In this document: positions 23,935 to 32,800 of the stretch, piece after piece | Numbering within the stretch: position 1 is the stretch's first letter | Layout of the letters: every line of letters begins with the position of its first letter | NCBI RefSeq assembly: GCF_900188405.1 | Contig: NZ_FZOF01000001.1 | Span: 372,001 to 436,000 of the forward strand | Reading direction: 5' to 3' | Origin: Actinacidiphila glaucinigra | GTDB lineage: Bacteria > Actinomycetota > Actinomycetes > Streptomycetales > Streptomycetaceae | DNA length: 64,000 bases | The notes under the pieces: model-generated | Databases searched by the model: none | What the model was told of the DNA's origin: nothing | What the model saw: only the letters and a program-made list of their open reading frames with translations | Position numbers and translations under genes: made by a program

Positions 23935-24861
23935 ATGAGTACCACCACCAAGACGACGGTCCCCGGCCCCGGCCTCGGCGGCGACCCGCTCGACCCCCCG
24001 GCGCCGCCGCGCCCGAAGCGGATCCGCGGCCGCGGGCAGCGCAGCCGCACCGCCTCGGTGCTGTCGCACGGCGTGCTGATCACCGCCAGCCTCATCGCGC
24101 TGTTCCCCATCGCGTGGCTGATCTTCCTGTCCCTCGGCCCGGACAAGGACGACTACCTGCACCCGGGCCGGATCCTGGACAAGGCGGGCTTCGCCAACTA
24201 CTCCTTCGTCCTGGAGCACACCAGCTTCTTCACCTGGATGGGCAACACCGCCATCATCGCGGGCGCCACCTGCGTCATCGGTGTGCTGATCGCCGCCACC
24301 ACCGGCTACGCGGTCTCCCGGATGCGCTTCCCGGGCTACAAGAAGTTCATGTGGGCGCTGCTGGTCACCCAGATGTTCCCGGTCGCCGTGCTCATGGTCC
24401 CGATGTACGTGATCCTCTCGGACCTGGGCCTGATCGACACCTACGGCGGCCTGATCCTCGTCTACTGCAGCACGGCCGTGCCCTACTGCGCCTGGATGCT
24501 CAAGGGCTACTTCGACACCATCCCGTTCGAGATCGACGAGGCGGGCCGGGTCGACGGACTCAGCCCCTTCGGCACCTTCTGGCGGCTCGTGCTGCCGCTG
24601 GCCCGGCCGGGACTCGCGGTCGCCGCCTTCTACACCTGCCTCACCGCCTGGGGCGAGGTCGCCTTCGCGACCACCTTCATGCTCGACGACGGCAAGTACA
24701 CCCTCGCCGTCGGCCTGAGCAGCTTCGTCAGCGAGCACGACGCGCAGTGGAACCTGATGGCCGCCACCGCGGTCCTGATCGCCATCCCCGTCAGCGTCGT
24801 CTTCTACCTCGTGCAGAAGCACCTGGTCACCGGCCTCACCGCCGGCGCGGCCAAGTCCTGA
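23935..24861 (+). CDS. malG: Maltodextrin ABC transporter permease MalG
   Basis: The 308-aa permease partner of MalF has about six helices after a Pro/Gly/Thr-rich cytosolic N-terminus. The EAA loop is DEAGRVDGLSPFGTFWRLVL, followed by PLARPGL. LLVTQMFPVAVLMVPMYVIL is the conserved central helix region. The ATG lies 12 bp after the malF stop with an upstream AGGGGAT, indicating one transcript. The next gene, aglA, follows after 101 bp with its own ribosome binding site. Confidence 0.94.
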   Translation: MSTTTKTTVPGPGLGGDPLDPPAPPRPKRIRGRGQRSRTASVLSHGVLITASLIALFPIAWLIFLSLGPDKDDYLHPGRILDKAGFANYSFVLEHTSFFTWMGNTAIIAGATCVIGVLIAATTGYAVSRMRFPGYKKFMWALLVTQMFPVAVLMVPMYVILSDLGLIDTYGGLILVYCSTAVPYCAWMLKGYFDTIPFEIDEAGRVDGLSPFGTFWRLVLPLARPGLAVAAFYTCLTAWGEVAFATTFMLDDGKYTLAVGLSSFVSEHDAQWNLMAATAVLIAIPVSVVFYLVQKHLVTGLTAGAAKS

Positions 24862-24962
24862 CCCGTACCACCCGCATCCCCCGGGGCGCCCGGCCCGACC
24901 GGCCGGGTGCCCCGCCCCAGCCCCATCGCCGCACCGAGCCTTCCATCCTCCAAGGGATCACC

Positions 24963-26609
24963 ATGACCCAGTACCTGGCGGACTCCACCCGTCACCCCCA
25001 CACCTCCGACCGGCCCGTGGCCACCACGGACTGGTGGAGAGACGCGGTCATCTACCAGGTGTACCCCCGCAGCTTCGCCGACGGGAACGGCGACGGCATG
25101 GGCGACATCCCCGGCATCCGCGAGCGCCTGCCGTATCTGCGCGACCTCGGCGTCGACGCCGTCTGGCTGAGCCCCTTCTACGCCTCCCCGCAGGCCGACG
25201 CCGGTTACGACGTCGCCGACTACCGGGCCATCGACCCGATGTTCGGCACCCTCCACGACGCGGACGGCCTGATCCGCGACGCCCACCGGCTGGGTCTGCG
25301 GATCATCGTCGACCTCGTCCCCAACCACTCCTCCGACCAGCACGAGTGGTTCAAGCAGGCGCTGCGCGAGGGCCCCGGCTCCCCGCTGCGGGCGCGCTAC
25401 CACTTCCGCCCCGGCAAGGGCGAGGACGGCGAACTGCCCCCCAACGACTGGGAGTCCGTCTTCGGCGGCCCCGCCTGGACGCGCGCGACCGGCCGGGACG
25501 GCAAGGGGGAGGAGTGGTACCTGCACCTGTTCGCCCCGGAGCAGCCGGACTTCAACTGGGAGCACCCGGCCGTGCAGGACGAGTTCCGCTCGATCCTGCG
25601 CTTCTGGCTGGACATGGGCGTCGACGGCTTCCGCATCGACGTCGCGCACGGCCTGGTCAAGGCCGACGGCCTGCCCGACATCGGCGCCCACGAGCAGCTC
25701 AAGCTCCTTGGCAACGATGTCCTGCCCTTCTTCGACCAGGACGGCGTCCACGAGATCTACCGCTCGTGGCGGCGCATCCTCGACGAATATGACGGCGAGC
25801 GCATCGCCGTCGCCGAGGCCTGGACGCCCACCGTCGAGCGCACCGCCAACTACGTCCGCCCCGACGAACTGCACCAGGCCTTCAACTTCCAGTACCTCGG
25901 CACGAAGTGGGACGCCGCCGAGCTGCGCGAGGTCATCGACCGCTCGCTCGACGCCATGCGCCCGGTCGCCGCGCCCACCACCTGGGTGCTGTCCAACCAC
26001 GACGTCGTCCGCCACGCCACCCGGCTGTCCTCCGACGGGAAGAGCCACGACCTGCGCCGCGCCCGCGCCGCCTCGCTGCTGATGCTGGCGCTGCCCGGCT
26101 CGGCGTACGTCTACCAGGGCGAGGAACTGGGCCTGCCCGAGGTGACCGACCTGCCCGACGAGGCCCGTCAGGACCCGGCGTTCTTCCGCGCCGCGGGCCA
26201 GGACGGCTTCCGCGACGGCTGCCGCGTGCCGATCCCGTGGACTGCCGAGGGCGCGAGCTACGGCTTCGGCAGCGGCGGCAGCTGGCTGCCGCAGCCCGAG
26301 GGGTGGGCGCGGCTCAGCGTCGCCGCGCAGACCGGCGACCCGGCCTCCACCCTGGAGCTGTACCGCTCCGCCCTGCGGCTGCGCCGCGAGCGGGACGGCC
26401 TCGGCGCGGGCGAGTCGGTCCGGTGGCAGGACGCCCCGCGGGGCGTGCTGTCCTTCCGCCGGCCAGGCTTCGCGTGCACCGTCAACACCACGGCCGCGCC
26501 GGTGACACTGCCCGTACCGGGCGAGCTCCTGCTGGCCAGCTCTCCGGTGGAGGTCACGGCGGACGGGGTCGTCGTCCCGGCCGACACGACCGTCTGGTGG
26601 GCCGTTTGA
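24963..26609 (+). CDS. aglA: GH13 alpha-glucosidase AglA
   Basis: The 548-aa cytosolic alpha-glucosidase completes the maltose operon. Catalytic residues sit in DGFRIDVAHGLVK (nucleophile), IAVAEAWTPTV (acid/base) and VLSNHDVVRHATR (stabiliser); the family start WWRDAVIYQVYPRSFADG is intact. It cleaves glucose from the non-reducing ends of imported maltodextrins. The ATG at 24963 follows AAGGGATCACC. Position directly after malG agrees with the known malEFG-aglA order. The paralogue at 19571-21229 differs mainly in the region before the acid/base Glu and near the N-terminus. Confidence 0.94.
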   Translation: MTQYLADSTRHPHTSDRPVATTDWWRDAVIYQVYPRSFADGNGDGMGDIPGIRERLPYLRDLGVDAVWLSPFYASPQADAGYDVADYRAIDPMFGTLHDADGLIRDAHRLGLRIIVDLVPNHSSDQHEWFKQALREGPGSPLRARYHFRPGKGEDGELPPNDWESVFGGPAWTRATGRDGKGEEWYLHLFAPEQPDFNWEHPAVQDEFRSILRFWLDMGVDGFRIDVAHGLVKADGLPDIGAHEQLKLLGNDVLPFFDQDGVHEIYRSWRRILDEYDGERIAVAEAWTPTVERTANYVRPDELHQAFNFQYLGTKWDAAELREVIDRSLDAMRPVAAPTTWVLSNHDVVRHATRLSSDGKSHDLRRARAASLLMLALPGSAYVYQGEELGLPEVTDLPDEARQDPAFFRAAGQDGFRDGCRVPIPWTAEGASYGFGSGGSWLPQPEGWARLSVAAQTGDPASTLELYRSALRLRRERDGLGAGESVRWQDAPRGVLSFRRPGFACTVNTTAAPVTLPVPGELLLASSPVEVTADGVVVPADTTVWWAV

Positions 26610-26632
26610 CGTGCGTCGCGGTCGCATAGGGT
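26606..26632 (+). promoter_or_regulatory. Candidate leaderless promoter of the second LacI gene
   Basis: TTGACG (26606-26611) overlaps the aglA stop codon, and TAGGGT (26627-26632) fits the Streptomyces -10 pattern TAGRRT. Spacing is 15 bp, slightly short. The -10 box ends 8 bp before the GTG at 26641, so transcription would begin at or near the start codon. The gene may therefore be expressed apart from the mal operon as a leaderless mRNA. Confidence 0.5.
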
Positions 26633-26640
26633 CTGTAGGT

Positions 26641-27678
26641 GTGAACACCACAGCTCGACTCGCCGACATCGCGGCCCAGGCGGGGGTCAGCGAGGCCACC
26701 GCCAGCCGCGTGCTGAACGGGAAGGCGGGGGTCGCCCCCGCCACCCGGCAGAAGGTGCTGGCCGCGCTGGACGTGCTCGGCTACGAGCGTCCGGTGCGGC
26801 TGCGCCAGCGCAGCGCCGGCCAGATCGGGCTGATCACCCCCGAGCTCAACAACCCGATCTTCCCCGCCTTCGCCCAGGTCATCGAGCAGAACCTGACCGG
26901 CTACGGCTACACCGCGGTGCTGTGCACCCAGCACCCCGGCGGCTCCACCGAGGACGAACTGGTGGAGGCGCTCGTGGAGCGCGGGGTGCGCGGCATCGTC
27001 TTCCTGTCAGGGCTGCACGCCGACGTCACCGCCGACCCCGAGCGCTACGCCCGCCTGCTCGGCCAGGGCGTGCCCTACGTGCTGGTCAACGGCTTCAACC
27101 CGGCGATCGCCGGGCCGTACATCTCGCCGGACGAGCGCGCCTCGGCGCGTATCGCCGTCCAGCACCTGGTGGAGCTCGGCCACCAGCGCATCGGCCTGGC
27201 CGTCGGCCCCAACCGCTTCGTGCCCGTGCACCGCAAGGTCGAGGGCTTCGTCGAGGCGCTGGGCAGCCTGCTCGGGCTCGACGAGGAGCAGGCCGCGGAG
27301 TACGTCCGGCACACCCTCTTCTCCGTGGAGGGCGGCCACGCCGCCGCCGGGGCGCTGCTGGACCGGGGCTGCACGGGCATCGTCTGCGGCAGCGACCTGA
27401 TGGCGCTGGGCGCGGTGCGCGCGGTGCGGGAGCGCGGGCTGACGGTCCCGGGGGACGTCTCGGTCGTCGGCTACGACGACTCGCCGCTGATCGCCTTCAC
27501 CGACCCGCCGCTGACCACGGTCCGCCAGCCGGTCGAGGCGATGGGCGCGGCCGCGGTGAACGCCCTGCTGGAGGAGATCGGCGGCAACCCGGTGCAGCGC
27601 TCGGAGTTCGTCTTCCAGACGGAACTGGTCGTGCGCGGTTCCACGGGCCAGGCGCCCGGCGCCGGCCGGCGTTCCTGA
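26641..27678 (+). CDS. LacI family regulator, MalR paralogue
   Basis: The 345-aa protein has the LacI helix-turn-helix (LADIAAQAGVSEATASRVLN) and a sugar-binding core (LITPELNNPIFPAFAQVIEQ, RIGLAVGPNRFVPVHRKVEG, VVGYDDSPLIAFTDPPL). By eye about two thirds of residues match the MalR at 18457-19569, including nearly all of the DNA-reading helix, so both may bind overlapping operators. One notable difference is A for V in the recognition-helix region (EATASRV against EATVSRV). The GTG at 26641 has no ribosome binding site but a -10 box at the right distance for a leaderless start. It follows aglA by 31 bp. Confidence 0.9.
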   Translation: MNTTARLADIAAQAGVSEATASRVLNGKAGVAPATRQKVLAALDVLGYERPVRLRQRSAGQIGLITPELNNPIFPAFAQVIEQNLTGYGYTAVLCTQHPGGSTEDELVEALVERGVRGIVFLSGLHADVTADPERYARLLGQGVPYVLVNGFNPAIAGPYISPDERASARIAVQHLVELGHQRIGLAVGPNRFVPVHRKVEGFVEALGSLLGLDEEQAAEYVRHTLFSVEGGHAAAGALLDRGCTGIVCGSDLMALGAVRAVRERGLTVPGDVSVVGYDDSPLIAFTDPPLTTVRQPVEAMGAAAVNALLEEIGGNPVQRSEFVFQTELVVRGSTGQAPGAGRRS

Positions 27679-28015
27679 CGGCCTTCCCGACGGCGGGGCC
27701 CGCCGGGCATCGCGCGTTCCGCGTGCGGATGCCGAGGCGGGCCCTGGACCTGCCCCGGGCGGGGCGCAGCGGGGTGGCTTCGTCGGTCCTGGGCCCGCCC
27801 CCGTTTCGGTGGCGACCGGTCCGGCCGGCCGGGCGCGTGGGACCCGCCGTCAGGGGCGGACCCCCGGCCGGCCGAACCGGGCTGAAGAGGAACGTAACAG
27901 CCGCTCCGGCCGCGACGGAAGGCCCCTGCAGAAACTTTCTGCAAGATTCTGCAGGGGCCTTGCGCAAGGGCGTGACCGCAGGTGGGAGGCCACATGGCCC
28001 TCGGCCGCGGGCCGC
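27679..28015. other. Convergent intergenic region
   Basis: These 337 bp separate the LacI gene from the convergent hydrolase gene. The first 240 bp are GC-rich with no recognisable gene or repeat. The only structured element is the strong hairpin at 27919-27961 near the end of the hydrolase gene. Confidence 0.5.
27919..27961. terminator. Strong bidirectional hairpin with CTGCAA loop
   Basis: Arms AAGGCCCCTGCAGAA (27919-27933) and TTCTGCAGGGGCCTT (27947-27961) are perfectly complementary and flank the 13-base loop ACTTTCTGCAAGA. The A/T ends give a U-run on both strands, as in a classical rho-independent terminator between convergent genes. The loop and arms also hold three CTGCA(A/G) elements resembling MalR half-sites, so a second role as operator cannot be excluded. 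Confidence 0.75.
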
Positions 28016-29476
28016 TCAGGGCGCGATGCCCACACCGTCCAGGCGGCTCCACGCGCGCTCCTGGGCGGCGGACAGCGCCGGCCAGTGCCGCGCCCCCGGC
28101 CGCGGGTAGACGCGGGAGTCGTAGGGGTGCGGGACGTAGCCCGGCTCGAAGAAGCACCCGGTGCCGTAGACGGCGTCGAACTCCGGGCAGGAGGCCGCCA
28201 CCGAGCGGGGCGTGGGCCTGTGGCCGGTCCGCACCCAGGTCGCCAGTGACCGCATCGCGGCGGCGTACTCGGAGGAGCTCAGCTCGCTGTGCTCGCTCTC
28301 CCGCGTGAAGTTCTGCACCAGCAGCCTCTCGCGGTGGGCGCCCTCCAGGGAGGCCCGGTAGGCCGCCTCGTGCTCGACGAAGGCGGTCGGGTCGTCGATG
28401 GCGTGGACGGTGAGCACGGGGATCGACACGGCGCCGGTGACGTCGCTGTCGTAGGACAGGTCCCGCCGGGCCGCCGGGTCGGCGGCGAAGCGCTCCACGC
28501 CGGCGTTGAGGGCCGCGTCGTCGTGCGAACCGGTGTAGCGGACGGTGGTGTTGCCGAACGGGTTACGGCCGCCCAGCCGGTTGTGCACGATGTCGCGGAA
28601 GGTGAAGGTCGCGAACCGCAGGTGCGACTCCAGCGTCCGCTCGGGAAGCCTCGTCACGGCCAGGATGTCGTCGAGGTTGCGCTGCTGCAGGGCGGTGCGC
28701 TCCTGCGGGGGCGAGGAGTAGCCGGTGCACTCCTGCAGGCGGGCGCGCAGTCCGGTGGCCGTCATCGTGGAGTCGGCGCGCAGCCCCATCCACAGCGGGT
28801 ACTGGGGCTCGGTGGGCCTGGGGTGGTTGCCGCAGTAGTACTGGTAGACCACGCGCAGGTCCACCCGGTAGTCGTAGCCGCGCGAGCCCCCGCCCAGGAC
28901 GCCGCTGGTCAGCAGTGCGCCGTCGTACGGCGATCGGTGACCGGCCGCGTAGATCTCGGCGACCTTTGCCGCCACGTCGCCGCCCCAGGACTGGCCGTGG
29001 ACGAAGGTCCGGCGCGGCGTGCCGAAGCGCTGCACGAACAGCCGCCGCACGTTCTCGGTGTCCTCGGCCGCCATCCGCGTGCCGTAGCCGCCGCGGCGGT
29101 AGGAGGAACCCGCCCACGCGTAGCCCTCCTTGACCATGACCGACCAGCGCGCCAGGTCTCCGACGCTCCGTTCCGGGTCGGAGGTGTCGCCGAGGTCGGG
29201 GCCGCCGTGCGCGTGGACGACCAGGGAGCCGTTCCAGTCGCGCGGTACCGCCATCGCGTAGTGGGCGCCGTTCGCGTCCTGGCCCCGGTAGCAGGTGGTC
29301 TGCGCCGCCACCTCGGCCGGGCAGTCGGTGGGGGCGGGCGCCGTCCCGGCGGCCGCCGCGGGCGGGGGGCCGGCGAGCCCGGTGGCGAGGAGGGCGGCGA
29401 TGCCCCCGGCCGCCAGGGCGATGCGGCGTCGTGCGGTTCCGGAACCGGTGCGTTGTGGGGAATGCCCGGTGAACAT
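28016..29476 (-). CDS. Secreted alpha/beta hydrolase (peptidase/esterase-like)
   Basis: The 486-aa exported protein has a twin-arginine-like start (TARRRIALAAGGIAALL) and a Pro/Ala-rich cleavage region. The mature part is an alpha/beta hydrolase: oxyanion strand VVHAHGGPDLGD, nucleophile elbow VHGQSWGGDVAA (Ser), HAIDDPTAFVEH (Asp) and a later ESEHSELSSSEY (His). Cysteine pairs suggest disulfides. It resembles prolyl-oligopeptidase- or tannase/feruloyl-esterase-like secreted hydrolases, but the substrate is not clear. It is divergent from the amylase/pullulanase gene, with 329 bp between. Confidence 0.8.
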   Translation of the reverse strand: MFTGHSPQRTGSGTARRRIALAAGGIAALLATGLAGPPPAAAAGTAPAPTDCPAEVAAQTTCYRGQDANGAHYAMAVPRDWNGSLVVHAHGGPDLGDTSDPERSVGDLARWSVMVKEGYAWAGSSYRRGGYGTRMAAEDTENVRRLFVQRFGTPRRTFVHGQSWGGDVAAKVAEIYAAGHRSPYDGALLTSGVLGGGSRGYDYRVDLRVVYQYYCGNHPRPTEPQYPLWMGLRADSTMTATGLRARLQECTGYSSPPQERTALQQRNLDDILAVTRLPERTLESHLRFATFTFRDIVHNRLGGRNPFGNTTVRYTGSHDDAALNAGVERFAADPAARRDLSYDSDVTGAVSIPVLTVHAIDDPTAFVEHEAAYRASLEGAHRERLLVQNFTRESEHSELSSSEYAAAMRSLATWVRTGHRPTPRSVAASCPEFDAVYGTGCFFEPGYVPHPYDSRVYPRPGARHWPALSAAQERAWSRLDGVGIAP

Positions 29477-29805
29477 GGTCTGGTCCTCCCATGGTCGCCC
29501 GGCGCGTCGTCGCGCGGGGGCCCCGATGTTTCGGGACGCGGTGGCGGGGGTCCAGAGCCGTGGCCATTGCGTTCATAGTGTTCGGTGATCCGCGGTCGCG
29601 GGACCGCAGCTGACGGTGCGTCATGGAGTGTGCGCCGCCGCCTGAGCGGGTCCGTTGGAAATCCTTGCGACATCTTGCTGTAAGCCCTTCGCAAGGAGTA
29701 CGGTCCCGGTCACCGGTCCGGCACCGCTGCCGGGCCACGGCTCATGGCGCGTGGGCTCCCAGAGGTACAACCGTCCGCACACGGATTCCGCAAGGAGAAC
29801 ACCCC
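29477..29805. promoter_or_regulatory. Divergent control region of hydrolase and amylase/pullulanase genes
   Basis: The amylase side holds CTTGC at 29664-29668 and again at 29674-29678, 10 bp apart, and an opposed GCAAGG at 29691-29696. This resembles a MalR-type operator. A candidate promoter overlaps it: TTGCTG (29675-29680), 18-bp spacer, TACGGT (29699-29704). Repression by MalR and release by maltodextrins is therefore likely. The amylase ribosome binding site AAGGAG is at 29792-29797. A small palindrome (GCGGTC/GACCGC, 29593-29608) lies nearer the hydrolase gene. Confidence 0.6.
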
Positions 29806-32800
29806 GTGGCCCAGCACACCGGGCTGCCCGCGTCCACGCGCCCACGCGCGCGCAGACGCGGAGCCGCAGCCGTCGCGGTGGCGGCCCTCGCCGCCGCCTT
29901 CGCCGTCCCCGCCTCGGTGCCCGCCGCCCAGGCGGCCGCCCCGCCCCCGCCGCCCTCCGATGCGGCGCTCGCCGCCCAGGCGGCACGTCACGACCTCACG
30001 CGGGAGCAGTTCTACTTCGTACTGCCGGATCGTTTCGCCAACGGCGACCGGTCCAACGACAGGGGCGGCCTGACCGGCACCCGGCTCAGCACCGGCTACG
30101 ACCCCGCCGACAAGGGCTTCTACCAGGGCGGCGACCTCAAGGGGCTCACCGACCGGCTCGACTACATCAAGGGCCTCGGCACCACCGCGATATGGATGGC
30201 GCCGATCTTCAAGAACCGGCCCGTACAGGGGACGGGTGATGGGGGTACCTCCCAGGGCGAAGCCTCTGGGGGAGCCTCGGCCGGCTACCACGGCTACTGG
30301 ATCACCGACTTCACCCAGGTCGACCCGCACTTCGGCACCAACGCCGACCTCAAGGCCCTGATATCCAAGGCCCACGCCAAGGGCCTGAAGGTCTTCTTCG
30401 ACGTCATCACCAACCACACCGCCGACGTCGTCGACTACGACGAGAAGTCCTACGGCTACCTCTCCAAGGGCGCCTTCCCCTATCTGACGAAGGACGGCGT
30501 GCCCTTCGACGACGCCGACTACGCGAAGGGCGGAAAGGGCTTCCCCGCCGTCGACCGCGACTCCTTCCCGCGCACCCCCGTCGTCACCGCGGGGAACAAG
30601 GTCCCGGCCTGGCTCAACGACCCGACGATATACCACAACCGGGGCGACTCCACCTTCGCCGGCGAGAGCTCCGAGCAGGGCGACTTCTCCGGCCTGGACG
30701 ACCTGTGGACCGAGCGTCCCGAGGTCGTGAAGGGCATGGAGGAGATCTATCGGAAGTGGGTCCGCGACTTCGCCGTCGACGGCTTCCGCATCGACACCGT
30801 CAAACACGTCGACCTGCCGTTCTGGACCCAGTGGGCCACGGCCCTCGACGCCTACGCCGCCGAGCACGGCCGCGAGGACTTCTTCATGTTCGGCGAGGTC
30901 TACTCCGCCGACACCTCCATCACCTCCCCCTACGTCACCCAGGGCCGCCTCGACTCGACGCTCGACTTCCCCTTCCAGGACGCGGCCCGCCAGTACGCCT
31001 CCCAGGGCGGCTCCGCGGGCAGGCTCGCCTCGGTCTTCGGCGACGACTACAAGTACACGACCGACAAGGCCAACGCGTACGAGCAGGTCACCTTCCTCGG
31101 CAACCACGACATGGGCCGCATCGGCACCTTCCTGCGGCAGGACAATCCGGAGGCCGACGACGCCGAACTCGTGCGCCGGGACCGGCTCGCCAACGAGCTG
31201 ATGTTCCTCTCCCGCGGCAACCCGGTCGTCTACTACGGCGACGAGCAGGGCTTCACCGGCGCCGGCGGCGACAAGGACGCCCGCCAGACGCTGTTCGCCT
31301 CCGAGGTCGCCGACTACCTCGACGACGACCAGCTGGGCACCGACCGCACCCACGCGAGCGACGCCTACGACACCGGCGCCCCCCTCTACCGGGCGATCGC
31401 GAAGCTCTCCGCGCTCCGCAAGGCCCATCCGGCGCTCGCCGACGGCGTCCAGACCGAGCGCCACGTCACCGACGGCGCCGGGATCTACGCCTTCTCGCGC
31501 ACCGACGCCAAGACCCGCACCGAGTACGTCGTCGCCGTCAACAACGCCACCGGGGCGCGGACCGCCGACATCCCCACCGGCTCCGCGAACACCCCCTTCA
31601 CCGCCCTGTACGGCACCGAGGGCTCCGTGACCAGCGGCGCCGACCGGAGGATCGGCGTGACCGTCCCGGCGCTGTCCGCCGTGGTCTACAAGGCGGGCAG
31701 GCCGCTCGGCGCCCCCGCCACGCGGCCCGCGCTGACCCTGAAGGCTCCCGCCGCGGGCGCCACCGGCACCGTCGAGCTCTCCGCCGACGTCGACGGCGGG
31801 CAGCTGAACCGGGTCGTCTTCGCCGCGCAGACCGGCAACGGGCCGTGGAAGGTCCTCGGCTCCGCGGACCACGCGCCGTACCGGGTCACCCAGACGGTCG
31901 CCGACGACGTGACGCCCGGCACCGCGCTGCGGTACAAGGCCGTCGTGATCGATTCCGCAGGCCGCACCGCGAGCGCCACCGCCCGGACCACCAGCGGCGC
32001 CCCGGCCGTGCCGGAGACCCCGGTGGCGAGCAGCCGCGACTACGCCGTCGTCCACTACAAGCGGGCGGACAACAACTACACCGACTGGCGCCTGTACGCC
32101 TGGGGCGACATCGCCGACGGCGAGGGCACCACCTGGCCCGCCGGCCACGACTTCATCGGCCGCGACGCCTACGGCGCCTTCGCCTATGTGAAGCTCAAGC
32201 CAGGCGCCTCAAGCGTCGGTTACCTCGTCATCGACAAGGACGGCAACAAGGACGTCGCCGCCGACCGGTTCATCGACGTCACCAAGAACGGTGAGATCTG
32301 GGTGGAGCAGGGCAAGGAGGCCGTCGCCACCCAGGCACCCTCGGGGACCGAACCGGGGCAGGACACCTCCAAGGCCGTCCTGCACTACCACCGTGCCGAT
32401 GGGGATTACGGCGGCTGGGGCCTGCACACCTGGACCGGCGCCGCGAACCCCACCGACTGGACCGCCCCGCTGCAGCCGGTGCGTACCGACGCCTACGGCG
32501 CGGTCTTCGAGGTGCCGCTCGCCGCGGGCGCCACGTCGCTCAGCTACATCCTCCACAAGGGCGACACCAAGGACCTGCCCGCCGACCAGTCGCTCGACCT
32601 CACCGCCAGCGGACACGAGGTGTGGCTGCTGAACGGCACCGAGAAATATCTGCTGCCCGCCACCGCGGGCTCCTCCGCGGACCTCGACCTCTCCTCGGCC
32701 AAGGCCCAGTGGATCGACGCCGGCACCGTCGCCTGGAAGACCGGCGACACCGCCGCGAGTTACCAGCTGGTCTACGCCCCGGACGGCGGCCTGGCGATCA

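Noticed and set aside
23208..24962. Very long open frame running across malF and malG and joining aglA without a stop
   Set aside because: It is the frame-shifted shadow of GC-rich coding sequence. The malF and malG proteins in their own frames carry intact family motifs, and aglA has its own ribosome binding site and start at 24963.
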